This document shows, in pieces, positions 11,130 to 23,524 of a stretch of DNA of 64,000 bases. The notes below the pieces were generated by a model. It did no database searches. It saw only the letters and a program-made list of their open reading frames with translations, and was not told where the DNA came from. The stretch is from Microcebus murinus (lineage: Eukaryota; Chordata; Mammalia; Primates; Cheirogaleidae): assembly GCF_040939455.1 (NCBI RefSeq), contig NC_134108.1, positions 82,938,001 to 83,002,000 of the forward strand, given 5' to 3'. Positions within the stretch are counted from its first letter, which is position 1. Each line of letters starts with the position of its first letter. The translations under genes were made by a program, and so were the position numbers.

Positions 11130-11625
11130 TTAATCAACACTTCCACACTGTTTATTAAGCATCTATAAACTGCAAAATACTGTGCTAGTTGTTATCTGAG
11201 CTAGAATAAGGTGAATCATTGTTTCTGTGATTGAAAGCTTTCACTGTCTTTGGGAAGAATATATGTAAGTACAGAAAGTAACAGTGAAAGTTGAAGGGAA
11301 GTTCAAGGAAAGAATAAGTAGTGCAATACACAATCATATTATTCCTAAAAGCAGAGACAGAAATATGACTTGAATTTAAAAGTAAGAAGGATAACTTGAT
11401 TTGAAATTCCTAAAAAGACTTTATGGAGAAGATAGGATATGTAGAATTTGGGTAGAGTCAGATGAAGCAGATGGTATTATGTCAGGAGAAACAGTAAGAC
11501 TTAATAAGAAATGTAACAAAAATAAATGGAAAAGAACACAATATTGTTCATCTCATGGGGAATAAACAGTTTGGCTGAAGTGCATAGTAAATGTAGAAAA
11601 TCAAAGTTAGATGACATTGAAAGAC
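11130..11625 (-). repeat. L2 LINE remnant
   Basis: Antisense L2-type text: tttattaagcatctataaactg, atactgtgctagttgttat, then ttcactgtctttgggaagaatat, a degraded 'acagataattacaatac' equivalent, and tttatggagaagataggatatgtag. The order agrees with an antisense L2 3' region. Confidence 0.55.
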
Positions 11626-11629
11626 ACAA

Positions 11630-12690
11630 TAGACACAGAGGATGAATGCTGGGCTGAGACATTTTAATAGAAGACTAAAACAAGTGACTGTAACTTCTAA
11701 AATGGTTTTGCCCAGTGTGTATTTTTTGTCTGCTGAAATAAAAAAAAATAATATAAAATATTTTTTGCCTAATCATTATACCTGTGACATATTAATAGTG
11801 ATCCACATGCTTTCGTAGAGAATTGTAAAGACAGAGGTTGATCCATGAATGAATTTAATTGACACTGACTGATTTCTTTCACCTTAAACTAGAAGATTCC
11901 TTAAATGTTTAGCCATTTAGTCCACTGTTGCACTGGAATCACAGTTAATAGGAGGAAGCTGAGGAAGCACTGGGACTCAGAATAGTTTAATGGGCTAACC
12001 ACATTTCATAAACTCTGAGGTTGTGATTCCTAATCCTGCTCTTATAGTTAACACAGCGTGTGGTGTTTCTGCATTAATTTCTCTTGGTTATAAAATAGCT
12101 GTTTTCCTCAAATCTCAAGGGGATCCTACAAAATCAATTGAATAACGACAGATAAGTACTTTGAGCTTCTTCAAGAGAAAACTAAATCTCATAATTGCCT
12201 TTTTCAACCACCTTCATTTTATTTTATAGAGTGAACTGGAGTAAATAGAAGAGATGGATTAATCTTATCTGCCTTCATTTTTTTCCCTCGGTAAATTGCA
12301 CAAATAAAGGAATTGTCACAGAAATGCAGTGCATAAAAATTTTGTTCATAAATGATAAACATGTGATATAACTAGCAATAAAATCACTTCTATGTCACAT
12401 TTAAGAAATGAGGCATAACTCTATAATCATAGCTCATACACACAACATATCTGAAATATATTTTTATGTTATAATCTACTCTTAGAATGATTTGTACATG
12501 TCTTTTTGCTTTTCCAGAAGATATAATGGACTTTCACTGATTCATCTATATTTTTTGGTTCAGATTCAACATTTATTCTTGGAGGAGATTTTAAAAAAAT
12601 AATCTGGCTGAGTGTAAATGTGCTATACTTGGGCATTGAACAGTTCTCTGTGTAGCACTAACAAGTTTATTGTACTGTTTCAGATTATTT
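11630..12690. other. Unassigned sequence
   Basis: No repeat family or gene was recognised; mostly unique-looking AT-rich DNA. Confidence 0.5.
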
Positions 12691-12694
12691 TTGA

Positions 12695-12930
12695 TACATG
12701 CAATAGAAAGCAATAAACCTAGGTTTACTTATGAACAAAAGAGATGTATTAAGGTAGTATGGTACTCAAAAGGCAAAGGAAGAATGAAGTATCAAAGCCC
12801 CTGGACGGGCAAATATCAGAACAACAAGCCCTAAGAAAAGGAATTCCTAGATAGTATAACCAAGGAATTGTCATCAAGTTGCTTCATCTCCCATGATATT
12901 CAGTCTGAATCTTTTTTTAGGATCAAAATT
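12695..12930 (+). repeat. Unnamed old interspersed repeat, copy 2
   Basis: Starts catgcaatagaaagcaataaacc and continues with an aaaagagatgtattaagg equivalent of 'aaaaaggaatttattgg', then agcccctggacgg. It parallels 5690-6080 and 41825-42090. Name unknown to me. Confidence 0.35.
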
Positions 12931-12934
12931 CTTG

Positions 12935-13675
12935 AGCAGGCATTGAGTCTGATGGGTTCACCTTGAATCTAGCTGATAGCAGTTTGACTACTATGTGCAG
13001 AGTCAGGGTAAGGCATCTTAGAGCAGGGAGATTTGTTTGGTGCCTGGGATCCACCACACTTGGTGACTACTGGAATTCTTGTGATTAAAGATAATTTGTA
13101 GCTTTTTATACATAAACTCTTTTCCAGGATATGCTAAAGGATATTTGACTATAAACAACTTTAATAATAGCAAGTGTTGCTAGAACCATGAAAGAGGGCA
13201 TTTTTGAGAACTAGATGAAATAAGCTTATCATGAGGAAAACTAAATCTGCACAAGTCACTTTAAAATTTTAAATGATTGACTCTCTTTGAAAAGGTTTTG
13301 AAAAGTAGAATACAATAGAAAATAAAAGGCAAGAAATAGAAAGGAGGATAAAGGAAACAATGGTAGAGGAGCCAAATTCTAGGATGATATAAAGTAATAG
13401 AAAATCTAGTCAGGAAACATACTAAGGTGCTTAGCTGTAGATATAAAAATACTGAGAACAGATAATATATATTGCAAAAAAATATTTTAGTACAAGTCAG
13501 TTAATATCATTTCACATATGTTATGGAAACTTTTTAAGAAAGGGGCCCAGAACCGGATTAATTAAAGTTTTCATGAAAAAAATAGATGAGACAGCAGTAA
13601 TGAAGAAGTATCCCTGCATGCCAAGGAGAAGTGCAACTGAATGGAAATTCACAGATCTCAGGGTGGATCAGAGTG
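12935..13675. other. Unassigned sequence
   Basis: No gene or recognised repeat. An A-rich stretch lies at 13300-13480. Confidence 0.5.
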
Positions 13676-13687
13676 GAGCACATTTGA

Positions 13688-13900
13688 GTGAGAATCAAAG
13701 AAAAGAAAACCATAATTGATGTTGCTGTGGAAGTAGATGACAGCTCATTCAGCGTAGCAGATGCTTCCCTAATACAGATCGTGAAACTGTCACAAAGGCA
13801 AGATATAGTAGTAATGTGGGACTTCAAATGTCTAGATATCTGCTGGAAGTCTTGTTTTGCTAAAAGCAACAATACTGATAAATCTGGTAGTGGTAGATAA
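13688..13900 (+). pseudogene. Possible CR1/L2-like endonuclease fragment
   Basis: A 70-codon plus-strand frame contains VVMWDFKCLDICWKS, which resembles the non-LTR (CR1/L2 clade) apurinic endonuclease motif GDFN-x-PDICW. In active enzymes the D and N of GDFN are catalytic; here the site reads WDFK, so the motif is degenerate. Surrounding text (agatatagtagtaatgtggg ... gatatctgctggaag) would be an ancient LINE remnant. No reverse transcriptase follows. Resemblance is limited to about 15 residues, so chance is possible. Confidence 0.3.
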
Positions 13901-13904
13901 CATG

Positions 13905-15235
13905 TTCTCTTCTGTAATGTTATCCCCATATGTCTCTCTGTTCTCCTGCATAGAGCCATCTTCCAACCCAACCTAGACCTCAGAACACCCAGGAACTCTA
14001 ATCGCATGCAAGCAAAACCCCTTCTTACCACATTACAGAATGCTTTCTCCTCTGTCACCCTTTCCTAGCATTTGCTTCTTTCCTAGAAGGTGGCTTCACC
14101 TTCAGTTTCTTAAGGGGAATTTTCTTAATTTCCCAAATCCCATGCAGTGCAGGATCTGGAGGTTACTTTGATAGTTTCTTATTTCATTGAAGCTCTTCCT
14201 AAACCATTAAAACCCAAAGCTAGTGAAAATAGACAAACTCTGCTTCGACACTCATGATATGACATCTGGTTTTATTACCTTTATTCTTTTGTCATCCCTG
14301 TCATCTACTCATCACTTGTCAATGCTCCACTCTCATGTTCACTGTCCTTGAAGTCTCTGACGCTGGTTAACAGTTTCCAGTCTTAAGCCTTCCCATTATT
14401 CTGGGTCCACATGGGCAAACCTTACAATATCATGACTTCCCATTTCTTTGTATTCAACGTTTAAGACCCCTTTTCTCATTCCACCTCGGTTAATCCCACT
14501 TTTTCACACTTTGTCTAGGTTTTTGTGTCAATATTTTCACTTCTGGAATTTTATATTCCACTCTTTTGCTATTTATTCAAATCACTCATTACTCTATCTG
14601 TTTTTTATATCTGTTTTTTTTAACTACATTTAGAAAGCCTAACTTAGACTACCCTTATTTTTTTTTTCAGCTTACCAGGAAAATTCTCTCTGCTCCTTAT
14701 TCCATATAGCCTGATTATGTTAGTCATAAATCCATTCATTCTCTTGCCAATAGCCTCCTTTCTTCAGCAGCTCTTATTTGGCCAATTAACTGTCAACTTG
14801 CTCTACTCCTACATCCAGGCTGTTGAACAGTGAGGAATTGCTCATAGTTTTTAAGAGATTCTTGTGATTAAATACTCAGATTTTCTAATGGTCCCTAAAC
14901 TCTACCTGAAATTCCTTCTATCTTACCCTAACTATTTCCCTTTCCCACTCACTATAGCAAGTAAGTTAAACCTTCATCAGTGGTAAGGCTCAAATCTATC
15001 ACCCTCCTGTAATTCAAAGAGAAAATAGAGGCTTTCAAGTGTGAAATCCTTAATCTTTCTTGTCTTGTCCCTATGTCAAACAAGATATTTTGGCTGGAAG
15101 TAGCAGAACTGCTTACCAAAATTGGCTTTAATGAGTAAAGACTTTTACTATCATGTGTATGATAGAGTTCTGCGGTAAGTGATACCAGGGTCAGTTCAGC
15201 CATGTAACCTTGTCGTCAGTGACCTAGACACTTTC
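13905..15235. other. Unassigned pyrimidine-rich sequence
   Basis: A C/T-rich plus strand without a recognised gene or repeat. A 166-codon minus-strand frame at 13558-14058 has no recognisable domains. Confidence 0.45.
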
Positions 15236-15239
15236 CCAT

Positions 15240-15695
15240 TTGTGGTGGGCAGATCCAAGTGTGGCCCCTCAACATCCCTGACTGATTATATTTGTAATAT
15301 TATTAAAACACCTGCTTTAGAGACTCTCCTTGCAAACTTTAAGAAAAAGTAAGCATCCATGTTTGGGAAGCTTCTATGGCAAGAAGCTGAGGACATCCTC
15401 TAGAAAGTGAGAGGAAACTCAAGCTAACAGGTATCAAGTAACTGCAATGATCAGTCTTACAACCACAAGAAAATGAATTCTGCCTAACACTTGAGTGATG
15501 TTAGACGTGAATTCCATCCCAGCAGAACCTCTAGATGAAGACATATTCTGACGGCTTGATTATAGACTCATGAGGCCATAAGCAAAGGCCCTTTGCTTAG
15601 TCAAGCTGTGCCTAGACTACTGATCCACAGAAACTGTGAGATAATACATATATGTTGATGTCAGCTACTGAGTTTATGGTAACCTGACAGCCATT
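15240..15695 (+). repeat. MLT1-like LTR (ERVL-MaLR), diverged
   Basis: Old MaLR LTR wording appears in order: gtggtgggcagatccaag near the start, gagaggaaactcaagctaac, aggtatcaagtaactg, caaccacaagaaaatgaattctgcc, then agaaactgtgagataatac and tgagtttatggtaacctga near the 3' end. A solitary LTR. Confidence 0.65.
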
Positions 15696-15769
15696 CTTGG
15701 TTCTACCTGTCCTTGACATGAGCAATCAATTCGTCAACAATTCCTATTTGGTTTACCTTCAAAATGTCG

Positions 15770-16160
15770 CCCCTGCTACGACCTCTATGATAATCACCTT
15801 CATCCAAGCCAGGATAATTAAAGAGCCTTCTAATTATTCTTCTCACGTCTACTCTCTTATACTTATGGTATAGTATTCACCCACCAAACAAAATTATTTT
15901 TTCGAAAAACATAATTAGATCATGTCACACACTCACGCACCACTCTGTGCAAAATCTTACAAAAGGTTGTCTATCCCTATTAGAACAAAAGTGAAATGTT
16001 TTCTCATGTCCTGCAAAAGCCTTCAAGATCTGGCCACTGGTTAACTCCTTAACCTCATGTATGTCCAGTTTCCCTGAACTCATTCTCTTGTAGCCACACT
16101 GGCTTTCTTTCCAAGATCGGTCTTCCATTAGAGCCTTTGACTTGATGCTAAGTTTGCATG
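15770..16160 (+). repeat. L2 LINE 3' region
   Basis: Sense L2 phrases: gatcatgtcacacactcacg (consensus 'gatcatgtcactcccctgc'), aaaagccttcaagatctggcc, cctcatgtatgtccagtttcc, gtagccacactggctttctt. Collinear with the L2 ORF2 end/3' UTR; strongly mutated. Confidence 0.65.
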
Positions 16161-16164
16161 GCAC

Positions 16165-16260
16165 ACTCTCTCTTCATTCAGTTGCTCAACAGTAATTATT
16201 AAATGTCCACTCTGTGTTCTGTCATAACAAGGTGGTGGAAATTTAGCAATAAACAAAACA
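16165..16260 (-). repeat. L2-like 3' end fragment, antisense
   Basis: The order gttgctcaacagtaattatt, aatgtccactctgtgttctg, agcaataaacaaaac echoes the antisense L2-type 3' end (attcaacaaatatttattgag ... gtgaacaaaac). Weak. Confidence 0.3.
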
Positions 16261-16264
16261 ATTT

Positions 16265-19200
16265 CATCAAAAAGATACTGAATGTTGCCTAAATGAACTA
16301 TTTGAATTATTAGATTGGCTATAGCTGGGAATAAATTTGGAAAATATTCAATTAAAAGAGTCCAATATGTATAATATGGATAGTCATACATTCTGCACCC
16401 CTTCCACAACAAATGCAAGTCAATTCTATTATTAATAGAAATATCTATGATGGACTAGGTCAAAGGTCAGTTGCTAGGAAAAGCAAAAAGAGAAAATTAC
16501 ATGAATGTGTTTTAAAACTTTACTTAATATATATCAATGGTATATTCTTCCACATGGAATTGCTGAGAACATTTCAAACCAACTTGTCTCATATAATTGA
16601 TCAATTCCTGCCCATTTCTACTTGAAAAATAGCTTTTATATGTTTTCTTCTCTCTGGATGCAGGTCTTGCCACAGTGCAAGTCCTATCATCAGAATATTC
16701 TCCTATTTCTTTTTCATCACCACTCGAAGTGCAAATAAAATGATATCATTTTGTTGAAAGCTATCAAGCAGACATTCTGAGTTAGTTATTTTGATCTCTG
16801 TTCTTCATCGATACTTTATCATTGATTTTCATAAGGCACCTAAAACATTATGTATGATTAACATACATGTCTCCCCTAGCAGATTAAGTGTTTGCAAGAC
16901 GAGGTCTATATAATAGGAATATTTTTTCCATACTCTGGAAAATTAACTAAAACAATATCTATGCATAAATATTGTTGGAGGTATTAATGCATATTTTACC
17001 CTACCAGAAAAAAAGCTGAATCCCTCCATTCTATTAATTTTCATCACTAGCACCACCTTTATTTTAAACAAACAAAAGTACTGGTATTATTGGTAATAAC
17101 ATATTAATTATACATTTATTTTTCTTATAAATTACTGTAAAAACAGTTTAAAGACCTAACTTTTAATGGTGACACTGATATTTTCAGTCAGTGGGGGTGA
17201 AAAAACATGGGGAAATGGGATTGGATAATTTGAGAAATTTAACATGTAAAATAATTAGCCAGACAGAAAATTTTTGAGATAAACTAAGCATATATGTCCC
17301 AAACAAGTTCCCTTCTATATATTTCCACATGATTTCTTTGCTTACCTATATTTCAAAGGTTTGTGGCTTTTGCATGAATTGGTGCAGCTCCCATTACTTT
17401 ATCATTACTGATTACTTGTGGTAGATAATATAATACACACACCTTGTAATACATACATGCAACTTCTTTATAGCTTGAAAGTGGCTACCTTCACAACACA
17501 TCTTGTTATGCTGCTCTCACTGATCCTAGTGAGAGAAAGAAAAGTAGGACTCTCCCTCCGTGAACAGCCACTGCAGCCTGTCTAGGGATCTGGATGATCA
17601 AGGGCTTGTTCTTGGAAATGGGCAGAGTTTGTAACAGGACACATGGAACTAATATCAAAAGCAATTTTGTCACAAAACCAAAAACAATGGCAGTCCAAAG
17701 CAAAGACATACTGTCTGATTGAATTTTCCAGTTTTCTTCCCATGGGGCAATTAAAACCATAGATAGTAGCTTTCCCTTTAGTAAGATCATAGGTTTATTG
17801 GATAACTCTGTGTGTGTGTGCATATGCGTGTATGTGTGTGTGATATTTAGGATGGAGGAGTTGTAAGTTCTCCCTTTAGGATACTTCCTACTAATCTAGC
17901 ATAGATACATAGGCCAGGATTAATATGAAAAGTAAGAAATGTGATTGTGTTTGTATAGCAGCTGGGGAAACTAGTTACAGTGTAGGACCGCCTTGCTATC
18001 CTTTTTTCTCATAATAAACAAATTAAATGAATTTTATATTTTCTTAACCATCAGCCAATAATAATATAAATATCACCAATGCAAATATAGTTACAGAAGC
18101 AAGCATGCCATCCACTAGAGTAATCATACCATAAACGGCAATATGTTATAATTCAAGGTTAATTTATTTAGTTCATCCTCAGTAGATGCAATAAAATATT
18201 ATTTTTTGTTACTATATCTTAGAGCATTTTAGGATTCTTTAATATCTCTTTCTGCTAACTATTATATTTATTTTGAAGAAAGTCAAGGCCAAATTTTAGT
18301 GTAAAGTACAAAGACATATATTGAATATTTATTGAAAGTGAATAATGATATGCAAATTCTCAGAATTTCTATTATTTCCTCTCAATAGACATTACTATTC
18401 AGCAAATAAAAATGATATTCCATGTATATCTTAAAGAGATATGATATTTAAACATATTTAAACATGATCATACAAGCAAAACACTAGTTAATGTGTCCTT
18501 TCTTTTTCTCTCCTCTTGCTATCTCTTTGTCTCCATTCTCTGCCATAGTTGTAGCTTTGTTCTCGTATCTCAGCACACACACAAAAAATTTCTGTAAAAT
18601 TATCCCCAACATCTCATACTAGATGAGCTCTCTCACATATACTCTCATTGAAAATCCTCCTTTGCATTAAGAAATTTTAAATAAAGTCAAAATAAATAGT
18701 CCTAAAGAAATAGTTAGTTAATTTTTCCCTTTTTTATATAAATTTCCCAAATGCCAGACTTTGGTTATACTGCTTCTCTTCCTTAGGTATTCCTTTCTTC
18801 TTTTGCTTCTCCATTTTTTCATTTCTCTATGCCATTAAAGGCATATTCAAGTAAAAGAGAAGTCAGGGGAAAAAAGCCAACATATGTCTATATTAATTTA
18901 TTGTAGAGCTTGCCAGTTTTATTCATATTAAGTAGATTATATTTCATAAGTTAAATTCTCTAGATTTACTTGAATTCATTGTATTTATTTTGGTTACTGT
19001 GATTCTAAAAAAATAATTCAGGTGATGATTCATTTCCTCTTGAACCATTCCTTCTTCCCTTAAATTTAATATTCTTTCAACATAATTAAGCAAGGAAAGA
19101 CAGGTTGACATTATTTGTAGAGTCATTTACTTATTTTTGTTAATCTTTTTCTGAGTATACTTTGGAAACTAGAATCCAGGGACATTGCAACTCAAACACA

Positions 19201-19940
19201 AAATACTGTCTGCCTAGAAAGATTATAATATTGTGAAAGTAATGCCCTGTTAATTCTTTTGGGCTTTATCCATGAAATATATGACCAGAAACAGCATGTT
19301 TGTTATTCACATCATTGAATGTTTTTCAACAAATACCATATTTATGGAAATCTTAATATGTGCTCATTTGTTTGGACCCGATTGGTCCACTGCAAAAGAT
19401 TATAGTAAAATTCTATACACTGCCTATTTAATCTTTGTTCTCGCTTTGTGTTGCCCTTGCTGATATCCTTCATGAGATCCACCATGAGGGCCACCGCTAT
19501 GCCTGCATCCGTGCTGGAAAAAGAACTATAGCCAAGTAGACTTGGCCTTCTTAAGATTTATGACAACCAGCTGCAACCTGGCCCTGACCACTGCACAGCA
19601 TGCCTGATATTTCTTCCTCATTGACTCCTTGGCTCATTGCTCTCAGAAATGTTCCAAATCTCTTCAGCCCATAAGCTTCCAATTTTTTCTCCTCAGTCTC
19701 GGCGCAGATCTCGTACTTCAATGTGGATATTGGGATGATCCAGAAGGAGTCCTTTTGTTATTTCAGTATTCTTCAATTGTCTTTCATTCTTTCATACAGC
19801 CTTAGGAGTAGAATCTACTTTCCTCTTGTCCAAAATCAAGAATTGTATTTTTTGAAGCCACTTTCTGGCATGCTAAGGAGTTCTGAATGTCTGTTAATGT
19901 CTTTGAGCTTAAGCATTTTAAAATTTCCTCCTAATTTTTT
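16265..19940. other. Long unassigned AT-rich stretch
   Basis: No gene or certain repeat was recognised. It includes a small TG-rich tract at 17811-17841. A locally GC-richer island at about 19460-19740 has no recognisable family; it could be a very old LTR or exon-like fragment, but no frame is sustained. Confidence 0.45.
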
Positions 19941-19944
19941 TTAT

Positions 19945-20885
19945 CTGTCCATTCATCCAATTAGCAAGTATTTACTTAGGACCTGCCACAGTAGGCACTG
20001 CATCAATAAGGAAGAAGATGATGAGTCTTGACAATAAGGAGTTCACAACTGATATTTGGATAATCATACTACAATATGTTGAGTGAAATAAGAATATCAA
20101 CAAATATATTATTGAACTCTGACTATAGCCAGGCAATATTTTAAACTTCTTATTTAATATAAATATAATGAAATAAAAATCTGTACAGGAAGTTCTCTGC
20201 TTGTATTATTTTTACCCACTGTGAAACAAGTTTTGAGAGGTTAAATAACTTGTTAAAGTATATTTAACTCGAGAGTGGCAAAGTTGATATTCACATCCAT
20301 GACTTTCTGATTCCAGGGTTTATGTACCTAAATCATCATATCATGTACACAATGACAAGGCGCTGCATAAAATACTATGGAAGAATAGGAACTTCTAAGT
20401 CATATTAGAATATTGCAAAAGTCTCCATGGAGCAGTTATACCTATGTTGTCTTACTAAATGATAGTCGGATTTAGGTGAAGAGATATATGAATTTTCCCC
20501 TGGACAGTCTTCCTCTGCATTGCATATAGAAGAGATTGCATAAAGCGAGGTGAAAATCAGCAGCATTAATAAAGCAAAAGTATTCTAGAATTAGAAGAGC
20601 ATAAAGTAGAAAGATAGAAGTGGTACAAGATTATGCAGAGAAGTAGAATGGGTCTTTGTCCTTTAGGGCCTTATATGGTACAATGAGGAGTTGAGATTTT
20701 ATATAAGAAGAAATTGGGAGCCAGTAAAGTTTTAGTAAAAGAATGTACAAGGTCATATTTGTAGTATTTATTCATCATTCTACCTATAATGGAGGGGTAA
20801 AGCAGAAAATCAGAAAATAAGAAACAGAAGTTAGACAATTGTTCCAATAATCCAGGTGAGAGGTGATTAATGAGGGCTATACAGA
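19945..20885 (-). repeat. L2-like remnant interrupted by a MIR
   Basis: The left part (19945-20095: agcaagtatttacttaggacct, caataaggagttcacaact) and the right part (20335-20885: gggccttatatggtacaatg, attgggagccagtaaagttt, caataatccaggtgagaggt) read as one antisense L2-type repeat once the MIR at 20105-20330 is removed. The order of motifs is continuous across the gap. The family name is tentative. Confidence 0.5.
20105..20330 (-). repeat. MIR SINE nested in an L2-like repeat
   Basis: Antisense MIR order: tattgaactctgactatagcc, aggcaatattttaaac, ttttacccactgtgaaacaag, gaggttaaataacttgtta, then gattccagggtttatgtac near the head. Confidence 0.65.
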
Positions 20886-20887
20886 GC

Positions 20888-21118
20888 AATGGCATTGGCA
20901 TCTAGCAGATCTGGGCTGTCATTCTGGCTCTGCCACCCACTAGTTGTGTGACTTGGGCTAGTTCTTAACCTTAATGATTTCCAAGTTCCTGAAATGGAAA
21001 ATGAGGGTATTAACTCACTCACAGATTTATTGAAATGAACATATGTGAGAATCCATGTAAACTGCTTAACATATTGCTTGGCACATTTTAAGTATTCAAC
21101 ATATTAGCGATGTTATTA
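20888..21118 (+). repeat. MIR SINE
   Basis: Sense MIR: ggcattggcatctagcag head, ttctggctctgccacccact, agttgtgtgacttgggcta, gaaatggaaaatgagggtatt, then gcttggcacattttaagtat. One of the better preserved MIRs here. Confidence 0.8.
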
Positions 21119-21356
21119 TTACTAATGTTATATTTGCTTACAAAATCAATGCCAATAGCCCGTGGCATGGAGCATTAGCTCCAGTTTTCATCTTAGAAGT
21201 CAAAAGTAAGTGTTACAGTGATGAAGAAGGCCTAGTACACTGGGCTGCATAGATTTCCAGACACAAAGGATATGTAAGAGGTGGAAATCTTAGCATAGAA
21301 ACCTAAGCTATAGCTCATACTTAAACTACAACAAAGTGTTATTAAGTGTCCTTATG

Positions 21357-21609
21357 AACACATGAAAGGGTGTTGAATTTTGTCAAAAGCTCTTTCTGCA
21401 TCTATTGAAGGGATCATATGGTCTTTGTTTTTGCTTCTGTTTATGTGGTGAATTGCATTTATAGATTTACGTATGTTGAACCATCCCTGTGTCCCTGGGA
21501 TGAAGCCCACTTGTTTGTGATGGATTATTTTTTTGATAAGCCTCTGGATTCGGTTAGCTAGGATTTTGTTGAAATTTTTTGCATCTATATTCATAAGGGA
21601 TATTGGTCT
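21357..21609 (-). mobile_element. Inverted 5' segment of a twin-primed L1
   Basis: On the minus strand this encodes L1 reverse transcriptase sequence from [10 protein letters not shown] through [20 protein letters not shown] and [13 protein letters not shown]. It therefore runs opposite to the rest of the same L1 (21610-23764). Its downstream end (HPFM) and the first residues of the direct part (AIYDKP) are about 20 codons apart in L1, so the two parts fit one element whose 5' piece was inverted with a ~60-bp loss. Known L1 biology: twin priming makes exactly this shape. Confidence 0.85.
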
Positions 21610-21757
21610 GCCATATATGACAAACCTATATCCAACATCATACTGAATGGGGAAAAATTGAAAGCATTCCCACTTAGAACTGGAAACAGGTAAGGTTGCC
21701 CACTATCCCAACTTCTAGTCAACATAGTGCTGGAAGTCCTGGCTATAGCAATCAGAC

Positions 21758-22108
21758 ATGAAAGTGGAATTAAAGGTATCCAAATTGGGGCAGAAGAGAG
21801 TTTCACTGTTTGGTGATGATATGATATTATATTTAGAAAACCCCAAGGATTCAACCAAGAGACTCCTGGAATTGGTAAATGAATTTAGTAAAGTCTCAGG
21901 ATACAAAATCAATACACAGAAATCAGAGGCATTCATATGTGCCAACAACAATCAAATTGAGAACCAAATCAAAGACTCAATACCCTTTACAATAGCAACA
22001 AAGAAAATAAAGTACCTAGGAATATACTTAACTAAGGAGGTAAAAGACCTCTACAGGGAGAACTATGAAACACTGAGGAAGGAAATAGTAGAGGATGTAA
22101 ACAGATAG
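21758..22108 (+). pseudogene. L1 ORF2p reverse transcriptase palm fragment
   Basis: A 116-codon open stretch of ORF2p, the endonuclease/reverse transcriptase of L1. It includes the RT active-site box as FGDD where primate L1 has FADD, then [31 protein letters not shown] and [16 protein letters not shown]. The two catalytic aspartates of the box are kept. A frameshift just before the box separates it from the upstream AIYDKP...GCPLSQLL segment, and a stop at 22106-22108 ends it, so no complete enzyme is encoded. Confidence 0.8.
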
Positions 22109-22924
22109 AAATGCATACCATGCTCGTGGGTCAGCAGACTCAACATTGTTAAAATATCTATACTACCCAAACTGATCTACAGATTCAATGCAATACCTAT
22201 TAAAATACCAACATCATTCTTCACAGATACAGAAAAAATAATTTTATGCTTCATTTGAAACCAGAGAAGATCCCGCATATCAAAAGCAATTCTAGGCAAT
22301 AAAAACAAAATGGGAGGTATTAATATGCCAGATATCAAACTATACTACAAAGCTGTAGTAATTAAATCAATTTAGTATTGGAACAAAAATAGGACTATTG
22401 GCCAGTGGAACAGATCTGAGAACCCTGATATAAAACCATCCTCATATAGCCATCTAATCTTAGACAAAGCAGACAAAAACATACACTGGAGAAAAGAATC
22501 CCTTTTCAATAAATGGTGCTGGGAAAACTGGATAGCCACTTGTAGAAGGCTGAAGCAGGATCCACACCTTTCACCTCTCACAAAAATCAGCTCAGACTAA
22601 AACTTAAGGTATGAAACTATTAGAATTCTAGAGGAAAATGTTGGAAACCCTCTCCTAGACATCGGCCTAGGCAAAGAATTTATGAAGAAGACCCCAAAGG
22701 CAATCACAGCAGCAACAAAAATAAATAAATGGGACATGATCAAACTAAAAAGCTTCTGCACAGCCAAAGAAATAGTCATGAAAGCAAATAGACAACCTAC
22801 AGAATGGGAAAAATTTTCGCATCCTACACATCTGATAGGGGGCAGATAAATAGAACCTACTTATAACTCACGAAAATCAGTAAGAAAAAATCAAACAACC
22901 CTATCAAAAAAGTGGGCAAAGGAC

Positions 22925-23524
22925 ATGAACAGAAACTTTTCTAAAGAAGACGGAATAATGGCTAACAAACATATGAAAACATATTCAACATCTCTAATCA
23001 TCAGGGAAATGCAAAGCAAAACTGCAATGAGATATCACTTGTTTCCAGTGAGAATGGCCTTAAAGTCCCCAAACAATAGATGTTGGCGTGGATGTGGAGA
23101 GATAGTAACACTCCTACACTGCTGGTGGGACTGCAAATTAGTTCAACCTCTATGGAAAGCAATATGGAGATACCTTAATGTGATACAAGTGGATCTACCA
23201 TTTGATCCAGCAATCCCATTACTGGGCATCTACCCAAAAGATCCAATGACACTCTACAAAAAAGATACCTGCACTCGAATGTTTATAGCAGCACAATTCA
23301 CAATTGCAAATCTGTGGAAACAACCCAAGTGCCCATCAATTCACAAGTGGATTAATAAAATGTGGTATATGTATATCATGGAGTACTATTCAGCTCTAAG
23401 AAACAATGGTGATACAGCACATGTTGTATTTTCCTGGATAGAGCTGGAACCCATACTACTAAATGAAGTATCCCAAGAATGGAAAAACAAGCACCACATA
23501 TACTCACCAGCAAACTGGTATTAA
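22925..23524 (+). pseudogene. L1 ORF2p C-terminal fragment with zinc knuckle
   Basis: The last 199 codons of ORF2p are open to the natural stop. Visible landmarks are [10 protein letters not shown], the cysteine-rich knuckle CWRGCGE...HCWWDC (23081-23134, C-x3-C-x7-H-x4-C), [28 protein letters not shown] and [10 protein letters not shown]. The C-terminal segment binds RNA and is needed for retrotransposition in human L1. Here it is only a preserved tail of an element broken upstream. Confidence 0.85.

Noticed and set aside
13558..14058. 166-codon minus-strand frame as a gene
   Set aside because: No recognisable domain or signal; it overlaps, in the opposite strand, a possible LINE fossil and AT-rich chance frame.
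21591..21951. Minus-strand frames of 78-87 codons over the L1
   Set aside because: They are antisense shadows of L1 ORF2 sequence that runs on the plus strand from 21610.
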